Shown here: positions 41,828 to 49,806 of the stretch, piece after piece | Layout: each line of letters begins with the position of its first letter | Position numbering within the stretch: position 1 is the first letter of the stretch | The notes under the pieces: generated by a model | The model's database searches: none | What the model was told of the DNA's origin: nothing | Seen by the model: the letters and a program-made list of their open reading frames with translations, nothing else | Assembly (NCBI GenBank): GCA_030263805.2 | Contig: CP136010.1 | Span: 4,169,001 to 4,233,000 of the forward strand | Direction: 5' to 3' | DNA length: 64,000 nt | Source of the DNA: Pseudomonas sp. FeN3W | Lineage (GTDB): Bacteria; Pseudomonadota; Gammaproteobacteria; Pseudomonadales; Pseudomonadaceae | Program-made: the position numbers and the translations under genes

Positions 41828-42766
41828 ATGCACGAGCTGATCCTGCACCACTATCCCACCTCGCCCTTCGCCGAAAAGGCGCGTCTGATGCTGGGGTTCA
41901 AGCAGTTGTCCTGGCGCTCGGTGATGATCCCTCCGGTCATGCCCAAGCCCGATCTGACCGCGCTCACCGGTGGTTACCGGCGCACGCCGGTGTTGCAGGT
42001 CGGCGCCGACATCTACTGCGACACCGCGCTGATCGCGCGTCGGTTGGAGGCTGAGAAGGCCACCCCGGCGCTGTTCCCGGAAGGCCAGGAATTCACCGCC
42101 GCGACGCTTGCCCAGTGGGCCGACTCGGTGCTGTTCCTGAATGCCGTGAGCCTGGTGTTCCAGCCCGAATCCATGGCCGTTCGCTTCGCCCAGGTGCCCA
42201 AGGAGTTCGTCCAGACCTTCAGCAAGGATCGTGCGCAGCTGTTCGCCAACGGCTCGGTCAGTCGCGTTCCGCTGGAGCAGGCGAAGAATGATTGGCCAAC
42301 CTTCATGACGCGCCTGCAGCAGCAACTGGCGCGGGAGGAGGGCGAGTTCCTGTTTGGCGCGGCGCCGTCGATTGCCGACTTCGCCGTCGCGCATTGTCTG
42401 TGGTTCCTGCGTGCGACGCCGGTCACCGCGCCGCTGGTGGATGGCTACCCGGAGGTGGCGGCCTGGCTTGGCAAGGTACTCGGCGTGGGCCATGGCTCCA
42501 GCAGCGAGTTGTCCGCCGAGGATGCACTGCGCATGGCGCTGGAGGCCGAGCCTGCGCCGCTGCCGGATGAAGCATTCAGCGAGCCGAACGGTTTCCAGGA
42601 AGGGCAGCTGGTGGCCATCGCCGCGGTGGATTACGGCGCTGATCCGGTCGAGGGCGAGTTGGTCTTTGCCGGTAGCGAAGAGCTGATCCTGCGCCGCAGC
42701 GATGACCGCACCGGGGTCGTGCACGTGCACTTCCCGCGTGTCGGCTATCGCATCGAGGCGCGCTGA
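41828..42766 (+). CDS. Glutathione S-transferase family protein
   Basis: 312-aa protein with an N-terminal thioredoxin-like GST domain (LILHHYPTSPFAEKARLMLG, then GGYRRTPVLQVG with the cis-Pro) and a C-terminal helical GST domain (FLFGAAPSIADFAVAH). An extra ~90-residue C-terminal extension (EEAFSEPNGF-type to VGYRIEAR) is longer than usual ~210-230-aa GSTs and looks like a beta-rich accessory domain. The catalytic residue would be Ser near residue 11 (TSPF). Single plus-strand gene starting at the ATG after GGCGGAG. Confidence 0.82.
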   Translation: MHELILHHYPTSPFAEKARLMLGFKQLSWRSVMIPPVMPKPDLTALTGGYRRTPVLQVGADIYCDTALIARRLEAEKATPALFPEGQEFTAATLAQWADSVLFLNAVSLVFQPESMAVRFAQVPKEFVQTFSKDRAQLFANGSVSRVPLEQAKNDWPTFMTRLQQQLAREEGEFLFGAAPSIADFAVAHCLWFLRATPVTAPLVDGYPEVAAWLGKVLGVGHGSSSELSAEDALRMALEAEPAPLPDEAFSEPNGFQEGQLVAIAAVDYGADPVEGELVFAGSEELILRRSDDRTGVVHVHFPRVGYRIEAR

Positions 42767-42773
42767 AGACGCC

Positions 42774-43622
42774 TCAGTGCGACGCCGGTGATTCGCCGGC
42801 GCGCAGTTTCGGCAGTTCGCGAGCGAGCGTGCGGAAGTAGGCGATGCGCTCGTAGCATAGCGTGAGTTCACCGCTGATGCGGTTGAACCAGGCGTCCGGT
42901 GCGCCGCAGGTGGACATGCGCAGGGTCAGGTCGCGGGGCAGTTCGAAGGCATCGCTGGCCTTCGCCGCGACTGCCTCCAGTTCGCCGCTGGCGCGGATCT
43001 TTTCCAGCAGTTCGGCACCACCCGGCAGATGTCCGGGTGGTGTGTCGTAGATCACCTGAATGCGGTGCCGCGCCGGTCCCTCGTCGCTGCGGCCCAAGTG
43101 TTCGCGAAACCACTGCACCGCGCGGGCCGCCTGTTCATACTCCTCGGGACAGTACAGCGCCCGTTCCACCGGCAGGCCGCTGACTTCCAGCACCCAGTCG
43201 AGCCGATCCGGATCACTGCCGTAGGCCAGGCAGGCGATGTTGTAGAAGCGTTGGGCGTCCAGCGCGTGGCTGTCCCAGACCGGCACCGGGGAGCCGTCGC
43301 GTTCCGCGCTCTGCCATTCCAGACGCCAGTAATCGGCGACGTCCATCAGCTTGGCGTAGAAGTCGTCGCGGTGCTGTTCCCGCTGCAACAGGAACAGACC
43401 CATGAAGCCGAGCTGGTCGGCGGCGTCTTCCTCACGTCCAAGCACCGGCAGCTGCAGTTCGCTGATCAGCAGGTGCCCCATCTCGTGCATCAGGGTGAAT
43501 TCGGAGTTGGCGACCGTGAAGCGGACTTCGTCCACCGAGAGTTCCGGCGCTGTTTCGCCTGGCTGCGCCTGCGCCTGCGCCAGCAGCGGCAGTAGCAGCA
43601 ACACCTGAGCGAAGCGCTTCAT
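42774..43622 (-). CDS. DUF4344 domain metallopeptidase
   Basis: 282-aa secreted protein with a short signal peptide (MKRFAQVLLLLPLLAQAQA) and the zinc-protease motif HEMGHLLISELQLPVLGREEDAADQ. The two His and the downstream Glu of the gluzincin-like site are all present. The family is annotated as putative metallopeptidase; no substrate is known. Its start overlaps the end of the PPK2-like gene by 4 bp (ATGA), so translation is coupled. What links a periplasmic peptidase to a cytoplasmic kinase is not clear. Confidence 0.85.
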   Translation of the reverse strand: MKRFAQVLLLLPLLAQAQAQPGETAPELSVDEVRFTVANSEFTLMHEMGHLLISELQLPVLGREEDAADQLGFMGLFLLQREQHRDDFYAKLMDVADYWRLEWQSAERDGSPVPVWDSHALDAQRFYNIACLAYGSDPDRLDWVLEVSGLPVERALYCPEEYEQAARAVQWFREHLGRSDEGPARHRIQVIYDTPPGHLPGGAELLEKIRASGELEAVAAKASDAFELPRDLTLRMSTCGAPDAWFNRISGELTLCYERIAYFRTLARELPKLRAGESPASH

Positions 43623-44437
43623 GGCGTGCTGTCCAGATCGGCATGGGTGAATGGCGCCGGCTGTGCCGGCCAGTCCAGGGCCAGGCGCTCGAACGCGCGG
43701 GCGAGCAGGCTGGCGACGAGCAGGTCGCGCAACCAGCGGTGGTCGGCCGGTATCACGTACCAGGGCGTTTCGCGGCTGTGGCTTTTGCTCAGCACGGCAG
43801 CCCATTGCGCCTGCTGCTGGGCGAAGTTGCGCTGGTCCTGCAGATCGCCGAGGGTCAGCTTCCAGCGCTTTTCCGGCTGCTCCAGGCGCCGATGCAGGCG
43901 CTGTTTCTGCTCGCCGGCGGATAGCTGCAGGTAACACTTGAGCGGGTGGATGCCAGCCGCCGGCAGCGCGCGCTCGAAAGCCTGGATTGCGGCCTGGCGT
44001 TGCGGGATGTCGGTAGGCGAGCACAGGCCGTCGCGCAGATCGCTGACCAGCGCTTCGTAGTAGCTGCGATTGAATACGCCGAGCATGCCGGGCGCTGGCA
44101 GCCGCTCCCGGTAGCGCCAGAGGAAGTCGTGGCGGCGTTCCTCCGCGCTCGGTGCCTGGAAGCTGTGCGGCGACAGCCCCAGCGGATCGAGCCCACTCAG
44201 CACGCGGCGGATCACGCCGTTCTTGCCGGAACAGTCCGGCCCCTGCAGCACGAGCAGCAGGGCGTCGCGGCGGTTGGCCCAGAGCATGCTCTGCTGCACC
44301 CGCAGCCATTCCCTCAGGCTTGCCAGCTGCGCTTGGGCCTGAGCTTTGTCCAGGCCGTAGCAGCGTGCCGGATCGCGCGCCAGCGGCGCCGCTGGGTCGC
44401 ACAGGCAGTCATCGAGAATGGCGTCTGCCAGGCGCAT
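43619..44437 (-). CDS. Polyphosphate kinase 2 family protein
   Basis: 272-aa cytoplasmic P-loop kinase. The Walker A region is LVLQGPDCSGKNGVIRRVL, the lid motif includes LWRYRERLPAPGMLGVFNRSYYEAL, and the FAQQQAQWAAVLSKSHSRETPWYVIPADHRW segment is typical for PPK2. These enzymes use polyphosphate to phosphorylate NDP or NMP; class I/II/III cannot be assigned from sequence here. It is translationally coupled to the downstream DUF4344 gene and begins 7 bp before the end of yejK. Confidence 0.9.
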   Translation of the reverse strand: MRLADAILDDCLCDPAAPLARDPARCYGLDKAQAQAQLASLREWLRVQQSMLWANRRDALLLVLQGPDCSGKNGVIRRVLSGLDPLGLSPHSFQAPSAEERRHDFLWRYRERLPAPGMLGVFNRSYYEALVSDLRDGLCSPTDIPQRQAAIQAFERALPAAGIHPLKCYLQLSAGEQKQRLHRRLEQPEKRWKLTLGDLQDQRNFAQQQAQWAAVLSKSHSRETPWYVIPADHRWLRDLLVASLLARAFERLALDWPAQPAPFTHADLDSTP

Positions 44438-44444
44438 GGCGCGG

Positions 44445-45452
44445 TCAGTCCTTGCGCCGCTTGAGCTGGTCCTTCAGTTGGGTCGGCAGCTGGCGGATGA
44501 TCAGCATGTCACGCGCCTCGTCGTACTCGACCTTCGAGCCCAGCAGATGCGACTCGAAGCTGATCGACAGCCCTTCGGCGCGTCCGGTGAAGCGTTGAAA
44601 CTGGTTGAGCGTGCGCTTGTCGGCGGGAATCTCCGGCGACAGGCCGTAATCCTTGTTGCGGATGTGCTCGTAGAAGGCGCGCGGATGTTCCTCGTCGATC
44701 ACCCCGGACAGCTCCTCCAGCGACATCGGCTCGCCGATCTTCGCCTGGCTGCTGGCGTAGCCAACCAGGGCGCTGGTCTTCTCCCGTGCCTTCTCTTCCG
44801 GCAGGTCCTCGCTTTCGACGTAGTCGCTGAAGGCCTTGAGCAGCGTGCGCGTCTCGCCCGGGCCGTCGACGCCCTCCTGGCAACCGATGAAATCGCGGAA
44901 GTACTCGGAGACCTTCTTGCCGTTCTTGCCCTTGATGAAGGAGATGTACTGCTTGGACTGCTTGTTGTTCTGCCACTCGGAGATGTTGATCCGCGTCGCC
45001 AGGTGCAGTTGGTCGAGGTCGAGGTGCTTCGCTTCGGTCACGTCCAGCGAGTCGGTAACGGTGACGCCGTTGCTGTGGTGCAACAGGGCGATGGCCAGGT
45101 AATCGGTCATGCCCTGCTGGTAATGAGCGAACAGCACGTGGCCGCCGGTGGACAGGTTGGATTCTTCCATCAGCTTCTGCAGATGCTCGACGGCCTGGCG
45201 GCTGAACGCGGTGAAGTCCTGATTGCCTTCCATGTACTGGGCGAGCCAGCCGCTGAACGGATAGGCGCCGGACTCCTCGTGGAAGAAGCCCCAGGCCTTG
45301 CCCTGCTTGGCGTTGTAGCTCTCGTTGAGATCGGCCAGCAGGTTTTCGATGGCCTGGGAGTTGCCCAGCTCCGAGTCACGGGCGTGGAGCACGGCGGGGG
45401 TGCCGTCCGGCTTTTTCTCGATCAGATGGACAATGCAGTGGCGAATCGGCAT
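44445..45452 (-). CDS. yejK: Nucleoid-associated protein YejK (NdpA)
   Basis: 335-aa nucleoid protein of the YejK/NdpA family, length as in E. coli (335 aa). Features are the N-terminal MPIRHCIVHLIEKKPDGTPA, the middle IRNKDYGLSPEIPADK and the basic C-terminus LPTQLKDQLKRRKD. The start at 45452 is family-typical; an in-frame start eight residues upstream is possible. It is upstream of the PPK2/DUF4344 pair on the same strand with 7-bp spacing, so the three may form an operon. Confidence 0.95.
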   Translation of the reverse strand: MPIRHCIVHLIEKKPDGTPAVLHARDSELGNSQAIENLLADLNESYNAKQGKAWGFFHEESGAYPFSGWLAQYMEGNQDFTAFSRQAVEHLQKLMEESNLSTGGHVLFAHYQQGMTDYLAIALLHHSNGVTVTDSLDVTEAKHLDLDQLHLATRINISEWQNNKQSKQYISFIKGKNGKKVSEYFRDFIGCQEGVDGPGETRTLLKAFSDYVESEDLPEEKAREKTSALVGYASSQAKIGEPMSLEELSGVIDEEHPRAFYEHIRNKDYGLSPEIPADKRTLNQFQRFTGRAEGLSISFESHLLGSKVEYDEARDMLIIRQLPTQLKDQLKRRKD

Positions 45453-45576
45453 GGAGTACTCGTTCAGGGTGGGCAAAACAGCTGCAGTTTAACCGACCGG
45501 GACAGTTCGATGAGTAGTTGCGGTGGGTCCGGGGTTCCTGAGTAAACTGGTCGCCTTTTCCCTGGGAATGACGCTC

Positions 45577-46788
45577 ATGAACGCTGTGTGGCGCAACTCT
45601 GCCTGGATTCTCGCTGGTGGCTCGCTGATCCTCGCGATTTCCCTCGGCGTGCGCCATGGTTTCGGTCTGTTCCTGCCGCCCATGAGCGCGGAGTTCGGCT
45701 GGGGTCGCGAGGTGTTCGCCTTCGCCATCGCTGTACAGAACCTGATCTGGGGCCTTGTGCAACCGGTGACTGGCGCGTTGGCCGATCGCTTCGGCGTGGC
45801 GCGTGCGGTGCTGATCGGCGGCATTCTCTACGCCATTGGGCTGACATTGATGGCGGTGTCCGATTCGCCGACGACGCTGACGCTGAGTGCCGGGCTGCTG
45901 ATCGGGCTGGGGCTGTCGGGCACCTCGTTCTCGGTGATCCTCGGCGCGGTCGGGCAGGCGGTGCCGCCGGAGAAGCGCAGCATGGCGATGGGCATCGCCA
46001 GCGCTGCGGGCTCCTTCGGCCAGTTCATCATGCTGCCGGGGAGCCTTGGGCTCATCGAGTGGCTGGGTTGGTCCTCGGCGCTGCTGGCGCTCGGTTTGCT
46101 GGTGGCGCTGATCGTGCCGCTCGCCGGGATGATGCGCAGCCCCGCGCGGGCTCCGGCGGCGCCCGGAACTCAGCAATCGCTGGGCGAGGCGCTGCGCGAG
46201 GCCGCCGGGCATTCCGGATTCCGCTTGCTGGCGCTGGGCTTCTTCGTCTGCGGTTTCCAGGTGGTCTTCATCGGCCTGCACCTGCCGGCCTATCTGGTCG
46301 ATCAGCACCTGCCGGCGCAGGTCGGTACCACGGTGCTGGCGCTGGTCGGGCTGTTCAACGTCGTTGGTACTTACACCGCCGGTTGGTTGGGCAGCTGCTA
46401 CTCCAAGCCAAAGCTGCTGGCTGGGTTGTATCTGATCCGCGGGGTGGTGATCAGTGCTTTCCTGCTGGCGCCGCTGAGTGTCTGGAGCGCATACGCATTC
46501 GGCATCGCCATGGGCTTGCTGTGGCTATCCACGGTGCCGCTCACCAACGGTACGGTGGCGACCATGTTCGGCGTGCGCAACCTGTCGATGCTCGGTGGTA
46601 TCGCCTTTCTCTTCCATCAGCTGGGCTCGTTCTTTGGCGGTTGGCTGGGCGGTTGGCTGTACGACCGTACCGGCAGCTACGACCTGGTCTGGCAGATCGC
46701 GATCGCGCTGAGCCTGATGGCGGCGGTACTCAACTGGCCGATTCGCGAGCAGCCGGTCGAGCGCCTGCGCGAGGCGCAGGTCAACTGA
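45577..46788 (+). CDS. MFS transporter
   Basis: 403-aa inner-membrane major facilitator with 12 predicted segments. N-terminal LAISLGVRHGFGLFLPPMSAEFGWGREVFAFAIAVQNL and ADRFGVARAV (loop 2-3 motif) fit the OFA/CynX-like group. The start MNAVWRNSAWILAG follows GGGAATG; frame also open from 45523. Substrate unknown. Its stop overlaps the start of a 39-codon hydrophobic ORF (TGATG). Confidence 0.87.
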   Translation: MNAVWRNSAWILAGGSLILAISLGVRHGFGLFLPPMSAEFGWGREVFAFAIAVQNLIWGLVQPVTGALADRFGVARAVLIGGILYAIGLTLMAVSDSPTTLTLSAGLLIGLGLSGTSFSVILGAVGQAVPPEKRSMAMGIASAAGSFGQFIMLPGSLGLIEWLGWSSALLALGLLVALIVPLAGMMRSPARAPAAPGTQQSLGEALREAAGHSGFRLLALGFFVCGFQVVFIGLHLPAYLVDQHLPAQVGTTVLALVGLFNVVGTYTAGWLGSCYSKPKLLAGLYLIRGVVISAFLLAPLSVWSAYAFGIAMGLLWLSTVPLTNGTVATMFGVRNLSMLGGIAFLFHQLGSFFGGWLGGWLYDRTGSYDLVWQIAIALSLMAAVLNWPIREQPVERLREAQVN

Positions 46789-46907
46789 TGCGGCCGCTCT
46801 GGCTGGGTCTGGCCGGCGCCCTGCTGCTGGGTCTGCTGATGCTGGCCTGGTGGGGCTGGCAGCGTGGCGGCCTGGCGCTGTTGCAGATGGGCCTGGGCAC
46901 CTGCTGA
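46788..46907 (+). CDS. Small single-span membrane protein coupled to MFS gene
   Basis: A 39-residue ORF (MRPLWLGLAGALLLGLLMLAWWGWQRGGLALLQ...) with one hydrophobic helix ending in a WWGWQRGG-type interface. The ATG overlaps the stop codon of the MFS gene, which argues for coupled translation. Proteins this short are easily missed; I do not recognise a named family. Possibly an accessory subunit of the MFS protein. Confidence 0.6.
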   Translation: MRPLWLGLAGALLLGLLMLAWWGWQRGGLALLQMGLGTC

Positions 46908-47255
46908 ATCCGGCCGGTCCGCGATGTCGTGATTCCTTCTTTTGCGCGTGGCCGGGTTATCCGGTCGCGCCGAAGCGGTCATGCCCGCAATAGCGATTGC
47001 CTGGCTTCGCTGTGCGGTCCGCAAGCGGCGACGAACGTGACGGAATCAATTCGCGATTCATCGCTCCAAAGCGAAGCGGCGTAGAAGACGTTAAGAACAA
47101 ATCGCCGGTTCTTAGCAGCAACCTATCGGCTTTTGTGCGTGTACGCCTGCGACCGAGTGGCAGCCTGGAAACCCCGTTCTACGGCTCGGCTGTCGCATAA
47201 CCGTCATCAACAGTTGGTAAATACCTGCGGCACGCAGTCAATGGAGCAACAAGCA
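46908..47255. other. Gene-free intergenic stretch of ~350 bp
   Basis: Between the small membrane ORF and the 63-codon gene. No tRNA, supported ORF or clear terminator was seen. An open frame across 46997-47200 has no ribosome site or recognisable protein. The part from about 47080 is moderately AT-richer and could hold the promoter of the next gene. Confidence 0.6.
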
Positions 47256-47447
47256 ATGTCCACCCTTACCGAACTCGCCCAACAAATCGCCAAGCTCTAT
47301 CCGTTGAAGGACAAGCGTGTAGGCAAGCGTTATCGCGTGGTAGGCGAGCTGGCCGGGATGACCGAGCTGGAAGAGATCAACGGTGAGCCGCGCTATATCC
47401 AGACCATGGCGCTGAAGAACAAGCAACTCTGGGATGTGGCGGTCTGA
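47256..47447 (+). CDS. Conserved-looking 63-residue hypothetical protein
   Basis: A small soluble protein starting MSTLTELAQQIAKLYPLKDKR and ending KNKQLWDVAV, with GGAG nine bases before the ATG; an in-frame ATG lies 15 bp upstream. The composition is balanced and non-antisense (no gene on the other strand), so it is probably real. No named domain is recognised. Confidence 0.7.
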   Translation: MSTLTELAQQIAKLYPLKDKRVGKRYRVVGELAGMTELEEINGEPRYIQTMALKNKQLWDVAV

Positions 47448-47474
47448 ATTCGTTCGTTGGTGCCTTGCTGGTTT

Positions 47475-48470
47475 TCATCCTTTCGACCAGCGCTCGGCGC
47501 GCCAGCCCGCCTGCTCGGCTTCGGTCAGAAACGTCCAGGCGATGAACCGGCTTTTCTTCTGCCCCTGGGCCATGTCCAGGGTGTGCACCTGGCGGGCGCC
47601 GAGGCGCTTGAGCCGTGTCACCAGTGGCGCCACGTTGGCGCCCTTCGATACCAGGGTACTGAACCAGTAGACCTGCCCGGCGAATGCGACGCTTTCCTCC
47701 GCCATGCGCGCGATAAAGGCCGCTTCGCCACCTTCGCACCAGAGCTCCGCCGCCTGACCGCCGAAATTGAGTGCGGGCAGCTTGCGGCTCGGATCGAGCT
47801 TGCCGAGGTTACGCCACTTGCGCTGGCTGCCACTGCTGGCTTCGGCCTGTGATGCATGGAAGGGCGGATTGCACAACGTCAGGTCGAAGCGATCCTCCGG
47901 CAACATCACGCCCTTGAAGATGTGCTTCGGCGCGGCCTGTTGTCTCAGCTCGATGGCCTTGGCGAGGCCGTTGGCCGAGACGATGGTGCGTGCCGAGGCC
48001 AGAGCGGTGGCATCGATATCGCTCCCGGTGAAGCGCCAGCCATACTCCCGATGGCCGATCAACGGATAGATGCAGTTGGCCCCGGTGCCGATGTCCAGTG
48101 CACGGATCGCGGCGCCACGGGGGATGGCGCGGGCCTCGTGCCCCCCGAGCAGGTCGGCCAGGCCGTGCAGGTAATCGGCGCGCCCGGGCACCGGAGGGCA
48201 CAGGTAGCCCGGCGGGATGTCCCAGTGCTGGATGCCGTAGAACTGCCGCAGCAAGGCGCGATTGAACACCCGCACCGCATCCGGGTTGGCGAAGTCGATG
48301 CTCTGCTTGCGGTAAGGATTGAGGATGACGTATTCGGCCAGCTCCGGGCACCCAGCGATCAGTGCGGGGAAGTCGTAGCGACCGGTGTGGCGGTTGCGTG
48401 GATGCAGCACGGCTTTGCCGGGTTCGGCGCGGTCGGGCTGCGTAGTCGAGGGCGGGGATTTGCGCGGCAT
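47475..48470 (-). CDS. rlmF: 23S rRNA (adenine(1618)-N6)-methyltransferase RlmF
   Basis: 331-aa SAM-dependent methyltransferase modifying A1618 of 23S rRNA. Family markers are the N-terminal LHPRNRHTGRYDFPAL, SAM-binding ALDIGTGANCIYPLIG, and the catalytic NPPF in TLCNPPFHASQAEA, then RKWRNLGK. The first ~15 residues are variable. Converges with the 63-codon gene. Confidence 0.94.
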   Translation of the reverse strand: MPRKSPPSTTQPDRAEPGKAVLHPRNRHTGRYDFPALIAGCPELAEYVILNPYRKQSIDFANPDAVRVFNRALLRQFYGIQHWDIPPGYLCPPVPGRADYLHGLADLLGGHEARAIPRGAAIRALDIGTGANCIYPLIGHREYGWRFTGSDIDATALASARTIVSANGLAKAIELRQQAAPKHIFKGVMLPEDRFDLTLCNPPFHASQAEASSGSQRKWRNLGKLDPSRKLPALNFGGQAAELWCEGGEAAFIARMAEESVAFAGQVYWFSTLVSKGANVAPLVTRLKRLGARQVHTLDMAQGQKKSRFIAWTFLTEAEQAGWRAERWSKG

Positions 48471-48526
48471 TTGTCAGCAGGGGTTGGCGGCTGGGGGGCG
48501 CATTGTCCCACAACCGCTGTCGGCGG

Positions 48527-49696
48527 CTAGTGCCGACGCGGCACCATCAGCATCCACAGCAGACCCCAGAGCAGCGCCCCGGCACCGAGCCAGAAGGCGC
48601 TGTGCAGGCTGCCGCCCATGCCCATCCAGAGGCTGGTCAGCCAGGGGGCGGCGAGCTGGGTCAGGCCGTAGAGTGCGATCAGCGCCGCCGATAGCCGCGG
48701 CCCCTGATGCGGATGCAGTGCCCGCGCCAGGCGCTGGGTCAGCAGCACGGTGCCGAGAAAGGTGCCGCCGACCAGCACCGCACAGAGCAGGATGCCGACC
48801 GCGCCGGGCAGCAGCAGCGCGGCCAGTACGCCGAGCAGCTGGGTGAGATAGCTCAGGCGCAAGGCGATGTCGTCACCCATGCGCACGCCGAGACGATTCC
48901 ACAGCCAGGGCGCCGGCAGCGTCGCCAGCGCCACCACCAGCCAGCTGCCACCGATCAGGAAGTCGCCGGGCTCCACCTGCAGGCGCGCGACCATCGGTAG
49001 GAAGGTCATCGGCAGGATGTAGCCCATGCCGGCACCGGCGTAGGAAAGAAACAGCGGCGTGCTGGAGCGATCGAGCAGCTTGCCGCTTGGCGGCTCCGCC
49101 GACGGTTGGGCCTTTTCTTCATCAGGCATGTCCAGCCGCGCCAACTGCCGCCAGCCCCACCAGGCCAGCGGTATCGACAGCAGCGCCGCCGGCCACCAGC
49201 GTTCGGCGCCCACCAGCAAGCCATCGCTCAGGCTCACCAGCAGGCTGGAGAGGATCAGGCCGACGCAGACACCGAGGTAGACCAGGCCGCTGGAGGAAAC
49301 GCGCTGCTGTCGCGCCAGCCATTCGAGGATCAGCGAGGGCGCCTGGACGAACACCAGGCCGTTGCTGATGCCATTGGCCAGGCGCAGCGCGGCGAGCGCA
49401 TCGGCGGATTCGGCCTGGGTCTGCAGCAGGGCGCTCAGGACGTGTAGCGCCAGTGCCCAGGGCAGCGTACGGCGGATCTGCGCGACGCGATGCCAGCGCA
49501 CCGCGAGCAGGGCGCCGATCAGATAGCCCAGGTAGTTCCAGCTGGCGATGCTGGCGCCTTCCTGCACGGTCAGCAGGCCGTCCTCCACCAGCCAGGGCAG
49601 CAGCGGGGTATAGACGAAGCGGCCAAGGCCATGGACCACCAACAACAGGACGGCACCGGCCAGCAGGACCGGAAACAGGGCGACACGCTGAGGCAT
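48527..49696 (-). CDS. YbfB/YjiJ family MFS transporter
   Basis: 389-aa inner-membrane protein with about 12 segments. The YbfB/YjiJ family is indicated by HGLGRFVYTPLLPWLVEDGLL at the N-terminus, SWNYLGYLIGALLA, and FLSYAGAGMGYILPMTFLP in the middle. Function and substrate of the family are unknown. Single gene, 57 bp upstream of rlmF on the same strand. Confidence 0.88.
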   Translation of the reverse strand: MPQRVALFPVLLAGAVLLLVVHGLGRFVYTPLLPWLVEDGLLTVQEGASIASWNYLGYLIGALLAVRWHRVAQIRRTLPWALALHVLSALLQTQAESADALAALRLANGISNGLVFVQAPSLILEWLARQQRVSSSGLVYLGVCVGLILSSLLVSLSDGLLVGAERWWPAALLSIPLAWWGWRQLARLDMPDEEKAQPSAEPPSGKLLDRSSTPLFLSYAGAGMGYILPMTFLPMVARLQVEPGDFLIGGSWLVVALATLPAPWLWNRLGVRMGDDIALRLSYLTQLLGVLAALLLPGAVGILLCAVLVGGTFLGTVLLTQRLARALHPHQGPRLSAALIALYGLTQLAAPWLTSLWMGMGGSLHSAFWLGAGALLWGLLWMLMVPRRH

Positions 49697-49806
49697 GGAA
49701 TCTGTTCTTTTTAGAATGAGAGCTGGAGCTTAACGGCTGGCCCTTTCAGCCGCCATGCCACTTTTCGCTGGCTACCCGTCGGTGGCGAACTTGAGGTCGC
49801 CGGCAT

